64,000 bases of DNA from Mesorhizobium qingshengii (GCF_027563465.1 NZ_JAPFQA010000016.1:59379-123378), one strand, 5' to 3'. Positions 7,925 through 16,539 are shown, counted from the stretch's first letter. The notes: generated from the sequence alone by a model not told the origin. A program made the numbers and translations.

Positions 7925-8110
7925 TTATTCGGTCTTTGGCGGCACTTCTTTGATCGTCTGAGTGTCGGCTGTGGTATCGGCCTTCTCGACGCTCGCTGTC
8001 TTAATTTGTGCGTCGACAGACGCTGAGGCCTTGGAGTGGAAGGCGCACTCTGCCGAAGCGGCGGACACTGACAGGCCCAATGCGGCAGCGATTGCGAGTA
8101 ATGTCTTCAT
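7925..8110 (-). CDS. Small secreted protein
   Basis: 61 residues. A clear signal peptide (MKTLLAIAAALGLSVSAASA) precedes a short Ser/Ala/Thr-rich mature peptide with one cysteine. The chosen ATG has AAGGGTGA upstream; an alternative in-frame start lies at 8161. It runs against its neighbours, sitting where a capsid gene would be expected. Function unknown. Confidence 0.55.
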   Translation of the reverse strand: MKTLLAIAAALGLSVSAASAECAFHSKASASVDAQIKTASVEKADTTADTQTIKEVPPKTE

Positions 8111-8538
8111 TTCGTTCACCCTTCGTTGCTGACGTAGCGTAACCGATCTGCTGCCACTCACAAAATCACGTTTTTGCCTCGCGCGCTTGCACGCACGCGC
8201 GGGAAAATCTGCATTAGCGTTATCGCTAGCCTTGGCAGCCGGTCCTAGGGCGGGCGCCCGCCAGGTCGATGATCACCCCCCTATGGGTCAACATTTGAAT
8301 TGCGGCTGCGCGTACTATGGGCCGGATGCGGTGTCCGAACAAAGCAGCGACGGCTACCCGATCTAGCCCCCAGTGGGGGTGTCTGCATCGCTCCCATCGT
8401 CGGAAGCATAAACCGCACGCCCCCCATCGCGCACAATCGTGACGCCCCGAATCGTCCCGTGAACCTGGCAAATCTTGCGCCGCAAGGCTTTGCAATTGCC
8501 AATGGTATCCAAAATATACCTAAAACAATAGGAAACCG
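8111..8538. other. Long intergenic region with palindromes before the terminase gene
   Basis: No convincing gene. It contains a perfect 14-bp palindrome GGCGGGCGCCCGCC at 8249-8262 and a CCCCC-AGT-GGGGG inverted repeat at 8367-8379, then an AT-rich stretch just before the terminase small-subunit gene. Packaging recognition sites often lie next to this gene, so a cos/pac site is possible. Confidence 0.45.
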
Positions 8539-8880
8539 ATGGAAAACCACAAGATTCCGGGCCATCTGGCTCCGGCAACCCGAAAATGGGTGAAGAGCAT
8601 ACTTGCCGATTTCGACCTGGAATCGCAGCACTTCAAGCTACTGGTTAAGGCCGCCGAGGCGCATGATAGAGGCGAGCAGGCGCGAGTAATCATCGATAAG
8701 GAAGGCCTGACCGTAAAGGACCGATACGGTACGCCAAAGGCGCACCCAGCCGTGGCAATCGAGCGAGACTGTCGCGTCGCTTTTGCTAGACTTGTTAGAG
8801 AGTTGGCACTGGATGGCGTCGAAAGTGCTCCAGAGACGCCGCGGGCGCCGCGAACGGCGGACTATGGGAGTCGCCGATAA
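8539..8880 (+). CDS. terS: P27-family phage terminase small subunit
   Basis: 113 residues; ATG preceded by AGGAA. The pattern RKWVKSILADFDLESQHFKLLVKAAEAHDRGEQAR...GLTVKDRYGTPKAHPAVAIERDCRVAFARLVRELAL is typical of P27-type small terminases, which recognise packaging sites and recruit the large subunit. No large subunit follows: two small genes and a membrane protein come next. A lone small terminase is a hallmark of satellites that redirect helper-phage packaging, but it is also compatible with deletion. Confidence 0.88.
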   Translation: MENHKIPGHLAPATRKWVKSILADFDLESQHFKLLVKAAEAHDRGEQARVIIDKEGLTVKDRYGTPKAHPAVAIERDCRVAFARLVRELALDGVESAPETPRAPRTADYGSRR

Positions 8881-9057
8881 ATGCCAGTTCGCCGCAGGGT
8901 CGATAAGCGCCGCGACGGAATGCCTATCGAGGCGTTACGCCGCGTACGGGCGCTTTGGCAAGTGAAGGAACGAACAGCCGCGGAAGACGAGGAATGCGAC
9001 AGGCTGGAGGCGGAATGCATTGCGGCTGGTTACGACCCATTGCTCGCATGGTGCTGA
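8881..9057 (+). CDS. 58-residue hypothetical protein
   Basis: Starts directly after the terminase stop codon (TAA then ATG), so probably translationally coupled. Highly charged and helical (IEALRRVRALWQVKERTAAEDEECDRLEAE). Function unknown. Confidence 0.5.
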   Translation: MPVRRRVDKRRDGMPIEALRRVRALWQVKERTAAEDEECDRLEAECIAAGYDPLLAWC

Positions 9058-9096
9058 ACACACCGCGCCCATACAAGCCACCAGCGGGGGGCACTA

Positions 9097-9498
9097 ATGC
9101 CGAGAAAGATACGTAAATCCAAGCGTAAGCAAACCGTGTCCGATGCCTGGGTGATCTGGGCTTGTGACGGCGAAATACCGCCTGAGCCAGACCCAAGCCG
9201 CGATGGCTGGTTGGAGTTCGAATACTTCCTGACCGACGATGAGCGTCGACTGTGTTGGCAAACGGAAGGCGAGCGCGCCATTATGGCATGGCTTAAGACG
9301 AACCCAGCCGGCACGCGTCCCACGAATTGGTGGAAGTATGCGCTGCCCTACGCTGGTGAGCGGCGATACGGTGCGGACCTGGCGTCGCCGTTCTTGGAGG
9401 ACGAGACGCAGGCCGAATATCTCAAACGGCATGGGTTGCTGTTGAAGGGTGAGCGACCCAGCAACAAACATACCTTGGCAAGTGATGGAATACGGTAA
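9097..9498 (+). CDS. Phage hypothetical protein of the terminase neighbourhood
   Basis: 133 residues, ATG preceded by a G-rich site (GGGGGG). The patterns GTRPTNWWKYALP and QAEYLKRHGLLLKGE are, from memory, recurrent in uncharacterised proteins encoded next to small terminases of proteobacterial phages. The N-terminus is very basic (PRKIRKSKRKQ). Function unknown. Confidence 0.65.
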   Translation: MPRKIRKSKRKQTVSDAWVIWACDGEIPPEPDPSRDGWLEFEYFLTDDERRLCWQTEGERAIMAWLKTNPAGTRPTNWWKYALPYAGERRYGADLASPFLEDETQAEYLKRHGLLLKGERPSNKHTLASDGIR

Positions 9499-9521
9499 TA
9501 ACTGACTGACATGGATTTGGG

Positions 9522-10118
9522 ATGGTGAATGCGATGGGCGAAGGCAAGCCTCTTGTCGAGGTCGATTGGCGTAAAACCGATCCTGTTAACATTGCCATGA
9601 TCATGACAGAATACGAAAAGAGATTAGCCGCGAGCCATGATCTCTATTCCGTGCTCGACGACAAGGCACGTTGGTTGTTGACCACCACGATTGCACTTGG
9701 ATCTGCATTGGCAGCTTATGTATTTTCGCTGGTGGCACCAAATGTGTGCTCCGGCATTTCTGCCACTACGCTTGCAGCGCTCTTTTTCTTATCATCGATC
9801 TACGCTGCAATCGCGCTTCAAACACGTAGCTACCTAGTTGGTGCCAGGATTCCGGATGCAATCTCCGAATGGAAGCCGTTGCTAGAGGGAGGAACGGACG
9901 AGGCGCTTCTATTCGCAAAAATGCGATTTGAAACTATCGCGAAGGCCATCGCGTTCAATGATGAATCGAACGACCGCAAGGCTGTTTATCTGAAGCGAGC
10001 AATATGGTTCGGCTGTTTAGCCGCCCCTGTTGCGGCGCTCCTCTTTATCGCGTGTCATGTCTTTTTGCTCTTCACGGTCCCGGCCGGTATTTGTCCAGCT
10101 ATCGTCGGGCTTTTCTGA
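9522..10118 (+). CDS. Four-helix membrane protein, possible anti-phage or exclusion effector
   Basis: 198 residues. A soluble N-terminus with YEKRLAASHDLYSVLDDKARWLLT leads into two hydrophobic helices (about residues 50-70 and 78-98), a soluble loop of about 65 residues, and two more hydrophobic stretches at the C-terminus. An amphipathic segment with a D-x-KA motif before a helix pair is also seen in two-plus-two helix effectors such as Pycsar-type membrane proteins; I infer only architectural similarity. It is not a standard head or tail gene, so an accessory (moron) function such as superinfection exclusion is plausible. Confidence 0.6.
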   Translation: MVNAMGEGKPLVEVDWRKTDPVNIAMIMTEYEKRLAASHDLYSVLDDKARWLLTTTIALGSALAAYVFSLVAPNVCSGISATTLAALFFLSSIYAAIALQTRSYLVGARIPDAISEWKPLLEGGTDEALLFAKMRFETIAKAIAFNDESNDRKAVYLKRAIWFGCLAAPVAALLFIACHVFLLFTVPAGICPAIVGLF

Positions 10119-10157
10119 AGACTTGTCAGAGTCCTTGTCCTTGTCGTCGCCGCTCAT
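10017..10157 (-). CDS. Possible small acidic/charged protein, antisense
   Basis: 46 codons, start preceded by GAGGGA at 6 nt. Composition is extremely hydrophilic (SGDDKDKDSDKSSEKPDD). It overlaps the 3' end of the membrane-protein gene on the opposite strand, so coding is doubtful despite the ribosome site. Confidence 0.25.
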   Translation of the reverse strand: MSGDDKDKDSDKSSEKPDDSWTNTGRDREEQKDMTRDKEERRNRGG

Positions 10158-10266
10158 GCGCCATCCCTCGCGAATATCGTTAGTCAATTAGAACACCGCT
10201 GGAGCGCATCGGCAATAGCGGCCAAGCCGCCCCATCTCGACGGTCCTTTTCACAGGAATCCACAAC

Positions 10267-10536
10267 ATGAAACCCATCCACCGCGCCCCGGCGCGCCCGC
10301 ACAGCCATGCCCGCAAACGCGAAGCCGCGCTCCTAGAGGCTCTAGAAAACCACGTCGCATCGTCCGCAACGGCAAGCGTGGTCGACGTTCTCCGCAGCCT
10401 CGATTTCAATGACGGCTATATCGCTGCTGCACTCCTGGCCGAAGCCAAGGGCCTCATTCGCGGCATGCCCAACAAAACGCCGTGGGCCGGGTTGCTCAAC
10501 TCAATGGCGCAGGAGGCCGCTAATGGCCGCATCTAA
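10267..10536 (+). CDS. Small hypothetical protein before the tape measure
   Basis: 89 residues, ATG with AGGA upstream. Helical and winged-helix-like (ALLEALENHVASSATASVVDVLRSLDFNDGYIAAALLAEAKGLI). It overlaps the tape-measure start by 14 bp. The slot before the tape measure is usually held by tail-assembly chaperones, but this protein does not resemble them clearly. Confidence 0.6.
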   Translation: MKPIHRAPARPHSHARKREAALLEALENHVASSATASVVDVLRSLDFNDGYIAAALLAEAKGLIRGMPNKTPWAGLLNSMAQEAANGRI

Positions 10537-12802
10537 CGACGACCTGCTCATATCGATCAGCACTGACCTGACCGCCGTTAAGCGTCAGCTTAAGCAGCTC
10601 ACCACTGATATCGGCACCACCACCTCCGGCATCCAAAAACAATTCGACGGTATGGGCAAGGCCATCGATCAGTCGATGACGCCTGTGCAAAAGCGCATTA
10701 ATGACATGATGGGGATCGCTAGCACGGGCGCCAAACCGCTTAAGGAGTGGAAAGGTGCCCTGGCGGATGCTGCCAGCGGCCTCGAAAAGACCGGGCATGC
10801 AGCCGGCGCCACCAGCACATCGATGCAGGCAATGTTGCACAGCATCCGCTCTGTTGGCGAACAGCTCGCACTTGGCGTCTCGCCTGCTCAGGCATTGACC
10901 GGGCAGCTTAGCCACCTGTCCTATGTGGCCTCGCAGCCTGGCGGCATAGGCGCCGCGCTGAAGGGCGTTGGCGACATGGCCACTGGCCTAGTCACAAAGT
11001 TCCCAGAAGTGGCTGCCGCGGTCGGCGCTGTGGGCTTGGCGTTCGCCGCTTATGAGTTGATGAGCGTCAACGGCGTTAAGACGCTTGACGAGATACTTAA
11101 GACCCACGAAGCGAACATTCTGCGCCTTGGCGACGCGTACGACGAGGTGGCAGGCAAGCGTAAGAAGTACGCATCTGACACCGCGCTGACCGTCAACCAA
11201 CTAAACAAGCAGGGCGCACAGGATGCGGCCGATCTGCTAAGTAAGCAGGCTCTTGACATCCTCGGAAAGGTCGACGCCAACCTAGTTTCGTTTGATAGCG
11301 GCGGCCGGTTTGCCGCCTTTGCCGAGCCAATCAAGAAATTGATGGAGGAACTGCGCAACGGCACGCCCGACATTAAGGCGTTCCGCAACTCGATCAATGA
11401 GATTGCCAACGCGAATCCGGGCCTCGACGCCAGGCGCCAGGAGATTCTAGGCTTCTCGCAGGCTGCGGCGGATACCGCTGCCCAAATGCCTGACCTGGCG
11501 CGGTCTGTGTCGGATGTCACAGACACTGTGAACGCCTTCGCTCTACAGCTCGCCAGCGTCGATTCAAAGCCTTTGCAGAAGGATCTGCAGGACCTTTTCG
11601 ACAAGGCAAGCGAAGGCAAGCAGCCGATCGACGATATCTTGAACTCGCTGGCAGCGCTCGAGCAGGCGAATCCTAACTTTTCGGGCATTATTGCTGGTTT
11701 CGCCGGCATCCTGAAGGCCGCCGCAGATACCGCCGCGGCGCTGGACGCTCTGGGATCCAAGTACTTCGCGAACCAGGGCACACCTACCAACGGAAGGCAG
11801 AAGCTTCCTGTCGGGATTCTGCCGGATACCGTCGACGTTGTTCCGACACATGCCAACAAGGAAGACCTCGGCGCAGGATATGACAAGGCGGCCGCTAAGG
11901 AAGCGCGGAAGCACAAATTTCACGCGCCCGCCAAAACAGCCGACGACCAGTTTGCGAATGACATCAAGTCGATTCAGGATCGCACTGCAGCGCTAAACGA
12001 AGAGTTCAATGCGCTTGGGCTCACCTATGAGGCGCAAACCAAGCGCAAAACGGCACTCGAATTAGAGCAAACTGCCCTCAAACAGGTGCGTGAGGAAGCC
12101 CGCAAAAAGGGTGACGTCGATTGGCAGAATGCTCAGCTTACGCCTGCGCAGATCAAGGAAATCGATGACGTTTCAGCCGCGTATGCGAGGCAAGCTGATG
12201 CGCTGAAAAAAGCGCAAGAAATGCAAGCACTCCAACGCGACGTGTTGAAAGGTGCGTTTGATGATCTGCGGTCGGCGCTGGAAAGCGGACAACTATCGTG
12301 GAAGACGTTTGCTGACATTGCTACCCATGCCCTCGACAAGATCATCGACAAGATCGAAAACGATCTTATCGACTCGATTATGCAGGCGAATAATGCGGGC
12401 GGCGGTGGAAGCATCTTCGGGTCACTGCTTGGGCTGCTTACCGGTAGTGGCGGCTCATCATCATTCGGCACGCCTGGCGGTTTCGCCCAGATGCTCGGCA
12501 TTCCCGGTTACGCCAACGGCACATCAAACCATCCGGGCGGCCTTGCCATCGTCGGCGAGCGCGGCCCTGAGTTGCTCAATCTGCCTCGCGGGTCTCAGGT
12601 GATGCCGCGCGTTCCGAGTATCAATGCCGCGGGTGGATCCTCCCAAACCAACAACATCACTTTCGCTCCTGTGATCGACGCACGCGGCGCCCAGAAAGGC
12701 GCTGGAGACGAGATCCAGGCTGCGCTTAAGGCGTTTCAAAAGGACTTCACTATGAACACCGTTAAGGCGATCCGAGCCGCCAAAGTTCGGGGCATGATTT
12801 GA
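10523..12802 (+). CDS. Phage tail tape measure protein
   Basis: 759 residues; the ATG lies inside the end of the previous gene. N-terminal residues (TDLTAVKRQLKQLTTDIGTTTSGIQKQFDGMGKAID) are the coiled-coil start of tape measures, followed by Ala/Gly-rich hydrophobic segments around 130-185, a long helical middle, and a C-terminal GYANGTSNHPGGLAIVGERGPELLNLPRGSQVMP motif common to siphophage tape measure/lambda H-like proteins. It sets tail length and helps DNA ejection. The major tail protein and baseplate genes expected around it are missing. Confidence 0.9.
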   Translation: MAASNDDLLISISTDLTAVKRQLKQLTTDIGTTTSGIQKQFDGMGKAIDQSMTPVQKRINDMMGIASTGAKPLKEWKGALADAASGLEKTGHAAGATSTSMQAMLHSIRSVGEQLALGVSPAQALTGQLSHLSYVASQPGGIGAALKGVGDMATGLVTKFPEVAAAVGAVGLAFAAYELMSVNGVKTLDEILKTHEANILRLGDAYDEVAGKRKKYASDTALTVNQLNKQGAQDAADLLSKQALDILGKVDANLVSFDSGGRFAAFAEPIKKLMEELRNGTPDIKAFRNSINEIANANPGLDARRQEILGFSQAAADTAAQMPDLARSVSDVTDTVNAFALQLASVDSKPLQKDLQDLFDKASEGKQPIDDILNSLAALEQANPNFSGIIAGFAGILKAAADTAAALDALGSKYFANQGTPTNGRQKLPVGILPDTVDVVPTHANKEDLGAGYDKAAAKEARKHKFHAPAKTADDQFANDIKSIQDRTAALNEEFNALGLTYEAQTKRKTALELEQTALKQVREEARKKGDVDWQNAQLTPAQIKEIDDVSAAYARQADALKKAQEMQALQRDVLKGAFDDLRSALESGQLSWKTFADIATHALDKIIDKIENDLIDSIMQANNAGGGGSIFGSLLGLLTGSGGSSSFGTPGGFAQMLGIPGYANGTSNHPGGLAIVGERGPELLNLPRGSQVMPRVPSINAAGGSSQTNNITFAPVIDARGAQKGAGDEIQAALKAFQKDFTMNTVKAIRAAKVRGMI

Positions 12803-12942
12803 TGGCTACGCGCAGCGAAACGGCACCCGTTAAGCCGCCCGTCTATCTGAAAGACATTGTCGACCCCGCGGTAGTTCAAGCCGTCGAAGACGCTCTCGAC
12901 GCGCTCATGGCGCGCAAGGCAGATGCCTCGCTTAAAAAATAG
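12802..12942 (+). CDS. 46-residue hypothetical protein
   Basis: ATG overlaps the tape-measure stop by one base (TGATG), indicating coupling. Acidic helical core (VDPAVVQAVEDALDALMARKADAS). Likely a small tail-region protein; no family recognised. Confidence 0.5.
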   Translation: MATRSETAPVKPPVYLKDIVDPAVVQAVEDALDALMARKADASLKK

Positions 12943-12952
12943 GAAATTCCAA

Positions 12953-14530
12953 ATGAGCACGTACAACACCGGGACGGTAACCGTCACGAATGGCAGCGCT
13001 GTGGTTACCGGCAGTGGTACCGCGTGGGCTGTCGCCCTTGTTGCGGGCGGCATGTTCTCGTCAGCCGGACTGGCGGTTCCGATCGCTTCTGTAGACTCAA
13101 ACACACAGATAACGCTGGACTATCCGTGGCCTGGAACCACCGCCAGCGGCGCAGCTTATTCCATAGCGTTGGAGAACGCTGCGGCGGCTGATGTCGTCAG
13201 CCTCCAGACCACGCTGTCGCGCGTCCTCGTGACTCTTAGCCTCGCAGGCATCCATCCTGACGCATCAGGCACCATCGCAGAGCGCAACGCGCTTAGCCTG
13301 GCTATGGCGGACAAGGGCTATCTGTTCCTGCACGCCGAGATTGGCGTGGCGTTCGCGTTCTATCGCTGGAATGGAACGGCCTGGGAAGGCCCGTTTGCTG
13401 TCGCTAATGCTGTGGCTACTGGCGGTGTGTCCAGCCTGGTAGCGGGCGATGGAGTTACTGTCGACAACACCAATCCGGCGATTCCGGTTGTATCGATCGC
13501 CAACGATGCAGTCACCAACGCGAAGCTGGCCAACGTCGCGACAGCCACTATCAAAGGGCGCGCTACGGCGTCAACGGGCGACCCAGAAGACCTGACCATC
13601 ACTCAGGCTATCGACCTAATCACCGGCACGCCCGCTGCTGGCGATATCCTATACCGCGGCGCCTCCGCATGGCAGCGGTTGGCCAAAGGCACCGCACTAC
13701 AGATGCTGCGTCAGAACACGGCCCTAACGGCTCCGGAGTGGGCCACTGCGCGTGAAGTTCTTACTGCTAACCGGACCTATTATGTTCGGACTACTGGGTC
13801 GGATAGCAATACCGGTTTGTCGTCTGGCGCGGCCTTCCTCACTGTCCAAAAAGCCGTCAACGTGGCGCTCTCGCTCGATATGAGCATCTACGCCGTTACG
13901 ATCGATATTGGTGCCGGCACATTTGCGGAAGGTTCTTTTCTTTCAATACAAGGCAACGGCAACGCCAGAATAACATTACAAGGCGCAAGTTACACTACAA
14001 CGACAATCAGCGGATCGACGTATGGTGTTCTAGCGACAGGTAGTCTCTCGCTGACTATATTGAATTTAAATATTACTGGTAGTGCTGTTGGCCTTTGGGC
14101 ACGTTATGGCGCACAGGTATTTCTTGCTGGCAATATGGCGTTTGGCGCAGCTTCGGCTCGTCTAATTGGTTGCGATAACAGCGCGTACATCGAATGCGTT
14201 GGTTCTGGCAATAATATTTATTTGGCCGGAAATTCAACTTATGCAATTTTCGTCGGTTCACTAGGTCATGTTCTTGTTGGCAGTAGTGCGAAAATGTTGA
14301 CTACTGCGGCGCGGACATTTACCGCAACAGTAAGCGCGACAAACGGCGGCGTTCTGGAAATGCAAGGCGCAACTTTTGATGTTACTGCCGGTGCAATAAC
14401 TGGATCGCGTTACGCGGCTGCTAACGACGGGGTTATTAATACAGGCGGCGGCGGTGCATCATTTATTCCCGGTTCAACAGCCGGAACAGGAACAAACCCC
14501 GGAGTAACACCTTATGGTCTTTACGTATGA
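12953..14530 (+). CDS. Tail fibre / tailspike with beta-helix domain
   Basis: 525 residues from the ATG preceded by AGGAA. N-terminal part (TGTVTVTNGSAVVTGSGTAW) matches phage tail-fibre adaptor repeats; a middle region carries an SSLVAGDGVTVDN and ATIKGRATASTGDPEDLT segment common in fibre proteins; the C-terminal 240 residues begin YYVRTTGSDSNTGLSSGAAFLTVQKAV and continue as Gly/Thr/Ser-rich repeats of a right-handed beta-helix. The coding DNA from about 13900 to 14500 is markedly AT-richer than its surroundings, pointing to recent exchange of the receptor-binding part. Confidence 0.85.
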   Translation: MSTYNTGTVTVTNGSAVVTGSGTAWAVALVAGGMFSSAGLAVPIASVDSNTQITLDYPWPGTTASGAAYSIALENAAAADVVSLQTTLSRVLVTLSLAGIHPDASGTIAERNALSLAMADKGYLFLHAEIGVAFAFYRWNGTAWEGPFAVANAVATGGVSSLVAGDGVTVDNTNPAIPVVSIANDAVTNAKLANVATATIKGRATASTGDPEDLTITQAIDLITGTPAAGDILYRGASAWQRLAKGTALQMLRQNTALTAPEWATAREVLTANRTYYVRTTGSDSNTGLSSGAAFLTVQKAVNVALSLDMSIYAVTIDIGAGTFAEGSFLSIQGNGNARITLQGASYTTTTISGSTYGVLATGSLSLTILNLNITGSAVGLWARYGAQVFLAGNMAFGAASARLIGCDNSAYIECVGSGNNIYLAGNSTYAIFVGSLGHVLVGSSAKMLTTAARTFTATVSATNGGVLEMQGATFDVTAGAITGSRYAAANDGVINTGGGGASFIPGSTAGTGTNPGVTPYGLYV

Positions 14531-14952
14531 TCGATTATAATCCTACAAATTGGTTCTGGATCGTTGGTGGCGTAGAAGACCGCTACTGGTCGAGCGCTGC
14601 GGCGGCTTATATCAGCATGCTGCCAGACGACGCCACGCCAACGCTCATTGCTAGCGAAGATGAGCTAACCGACGTCCTGGCAGCCTACGGGTTGCCGGGA
14701 CCCGTGGTTCGGATTCCTGATAGGGTATCGCCTGCGCAGGCAGAGATTGCACTTTATCAAGTCGACAACGGTGCACTGCTTGGCAACGTCAACGCTGTTA
14801 TCGATGCCTTCCCGTATGAGCCTGTTCGAATCTGGTGGCGCAAGGCCAGCTACATCTCGCGCGGCCATGCTTACCTGCAAGCTTTGGCGGCGGAACTAGG
14901 GCTGACCGATGGACAGGTTGATGAGCTGTTTGAGGCTGCGGCTAAGTTGTAA
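14527..14952 (+). CDS. Tail-fibre-associated protein
   Basis: 141 residues; starts within the fibre stop codon (ATGA). The N-terminal YNPTNWFWIVGG and WSSAAAAYISM patterns resemble small proteins that follow fibre genes in rhizobial prophages; residues 70-141 are helical. A fibre-assembly chaperone is plausible. Last rightward morphogenesis gene before a terminator. Confidence 0.6.
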   Translation: MIDYNPTNWFWIVGGVEDRYWSSAAAAYISMLPDDATPTLIASEDELTDVLAAYGLPGPVVRIPDRVSPAQAEIALYQVDNGALLGNVNAVIDAFPYEPVRIWWRKASYISRGHAYLQALAAELGLTDGQVDELFEAAAKL

Positions 14953-15043
14953 CGGGTCATATCTTTGGAGCTGAAATCGCATTAGCATAGCGCGGCAGGG
15001 GCATGCGAAACCCCTGCACAGCCCCCGTCACCCCAAGGGGCGG

Positions 15044-15080
15044 CCCGCTGCTGCTGCGAATGGAGCGGCGGGTTTTGTTT
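15044..15080 (+). terminator. Intrinsic terminator of the tail operon
   Basis: Nine-base-pair stem CCCGCTGCT (15044-15052) with AGCGGCGGG (15064-15072, one G-T pair) followed by TTTTGTTT. The 278-bp region around it (14953-15230) shows no convincing gene. Confidence 0.7.
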
Positions 15081-15230
15081 GCCTACGTCATAAATTGGCC
15101 GGCGCCAGTTTGGGCGGGGGGGCTTAGGGCAAGCGCCGGCCAAGCGGACATTAGGTCCGCCGCAATGGCAATATGCGCGGGCCGGCGGGGTACGCTATGG
15201 CGCGATCGCGGAATGGCGGGTAAGTTGGCC

Positions 15231-15551
15231 CTACTGGCTTAAATACGGCGCACCGGACAGTCGAAACAGGATTTCGCTATAGGGAAGGCGAAGAAGAATT
15301 TTCCCTTCCTTTGCGATCGCTCCCGCCATAACGCCTCGACACAGGAGGCTAACGCCGCCTTGTATCCGCTGGCACATAGCGTCTGGACTATCTACCAGAT
15401 TAGCGTTGATCCCTGCGACCACGACAGTAACCCCGTGTGGTATTGCGCCGATGGGCTGGATCACGATAATCCTAATGCCACCGAGCCAGATACCGAGTAC
15501 AGCAACCACCGCAACGGCGGCAACCATCCACTTCGTTCCTGTATTACTCAT
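15231..15551 (-). CDS. Hypothetical single-pass membrane protein
   Basis: 106 residues with one N-terminal hydrophobic helix (WMVAAVAVVAVLGIWLGGI) and a soluble remainder containing two cysteines. First of the leftward accessory genes at the element's right end. No family recognised; coding likelihood is moderate. Confidence 0.45.
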   Translation of the reverse strand: MSNTGTKWMVAAVAVVAVLGIWLGGIRIIVIQPIGAIPHGVTVVVAGINANLVDSPDAMCQRIQGGVSLLCRGVMAGAIAKEGKILLRLPYSEILFRLSGAPYLSQ

Positions 15552-15561
15552 GTCCGAGTCA

Positions 15562-15822
15562 TCACGTAGGATTGTGGCAGTAGCGGCATACCTTCGCCTC
15601 GCTTTTGATGAGTTCAGCGCAGCTTGGGCACTTTTTCATCCCGCTGGAGATAGCTCGGCTTTCTAGGGATTCTTGATCCGATCGCATCAAAAGCGAGTGC
15701 GGCAGAGCAATGATAAACAACGCTGCTCCGTAAATCCACCATAAGCCGAATGATTTTCCTTTCGATCTAGCGATGGCTGCAGGTATAAGTCCGATAATAG
15801 CCGCTATAACAAGAACTTCCAA
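15562..15822 (-). CDS. Membrane protein with C-terminal zinc ribbon
   Basis: 86 residues from a TTG preceded by an excellent site (GGGAGGGG, 6 nt). Two hydrophobic segments (residues about 2-16 and 24-42) are followed by KKCPSCAELIKSEAKVCRYCH, a classic CxxC...CxxC zinc ribbon. Such proteins are common accessory genes in prophages and elsewhere; role unknown. Confidence 0.65.
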   Translation of the reverse strand: MEVLVIAAIIGLIPAAIARSKGKSFGLWWIYGAALFIIALPHSLLMRSDQESLESRAISSGMKKCPSCAELIKSEAKVCRYCHNPT

Positions 15823-15851
15823 TTTTATCCCCTCCCAATGTCGCGTATTCA

Positions 15852-16490
15852 TCACTTCCATTTGCAAGCGGCGGCGATCTCTGCCGTAACGTCCTCAACG
15901 TTCCCAAGATTGAACGTACCGTCCAGTCGATCTTTTTCTTCAACCCGGACCACGAGTTTGACCCCGTTCTTCAGTGACTTGAGGAACGGGATAGCCTCCG
16001 AGCCATTCCAAAGACCTGCTGATTTGTAGTTGGTCGACCTCACCCAGACGGTGGTTTTCGCCGGAGACTCACCGATACGGATCGTAACCTTGGGACTATC
16101 GGTCATAAACATATTGGTGGCGAGCACCACCGAGGTAATATTCTCTGAGCATCGGGCTAGGAGCCACATCTCACTGTTGCCTATGCCCGATCCCGACGTT
16201 TCCGTAGGAGTCAGGCTGGCAACGACTGTAGGGCTATCATCGATAGCGCTTTTTTCCCGCTTGATATCCCATGCGTTAGGCGAAGGCGTTGGGTTTGGCT
16301 TATCCACTGCGGCAGTCGGGGATCCCTTTGGGAACACCCGATCGAAGCAGGTCAGCCGCGCCAGAGAATCGGGGATCGCACTGCAGAGGGCGGCGCTAGC
16401 GATCTGATCTGCCTGCGGTGCAGCAACCGCCCCAGACACGCAGCCCGCTACACCGGCACAAACAAATATTAGCGATAGCTTGTACTTCAT
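15852..16490 (-). CDS. VasI/TagO-like lipoprotein
   Basis: 212 residues; ATG with GGGAGGGG upstream. The N-terminus has a lipobox-like VAGC. The body matches the T6SS-associated VasI/TagO layout: SLARLTCFDRVFP, WDIKREKSAIDDSPTVVAS, LLARCSENITSVVL, KTTVWVRSTNYKSAGLWNGSEAIPFLKSL. Members occur outside T6SS loci, including in prophages, with unclear function in the envelope. Here it belongs to the leftward accessory cluster, so a change to the host envelope, such as exclusion of other phages, is a reasonable inference. Confidence 0.75.
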   Translation of the reverse strand: MKYKLSLIFVCAGVAGCVSGAVAAPQADQIASAALCSAIPDSLARLTCFDRVFPKGSPTAAVDKPNPTPSPNAWDIKREKSAIDDSPTVVASLTPTETSGSGIGNSEMWLLARCSENITSVVLATNMFMTDSPKVTIRIGESPAKTTVWVRSTNYKSAGLWNGSEAIPFLKSLKNGVKLVVRVEEKDRLDGTFNLGNVEDVTAEIAAACKWK

Positions 16491-16539
16491 CGTCCCCTCC
16501 CGTTCCCATGTCGACAGATGCGCGCGGCGGTAAATGAAG

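Noticed and set aside
8226..8495. Leftward 89-codon and rightward 97-codon frames in the 8111-8538 gap
   Set aside because: No ribosome sites, Arg/Cys/Trp-rich sequence and mutual overlap; treated as non-coding.
10523..14952. Gene transfer agent cluster
   Set aside because: Alphaproteobacterial GTA clusters have terminase, portal, capsid and tail genes in fixed order without an integrase; this region has an integrase, att repeats and none of the head genes.
15003..15242. 79-codon rightward frame after the tail genes
   Set aside because: Overlaps the terminator hairpin at 15044-15080 and has no ribosome site or recognisable sequence.
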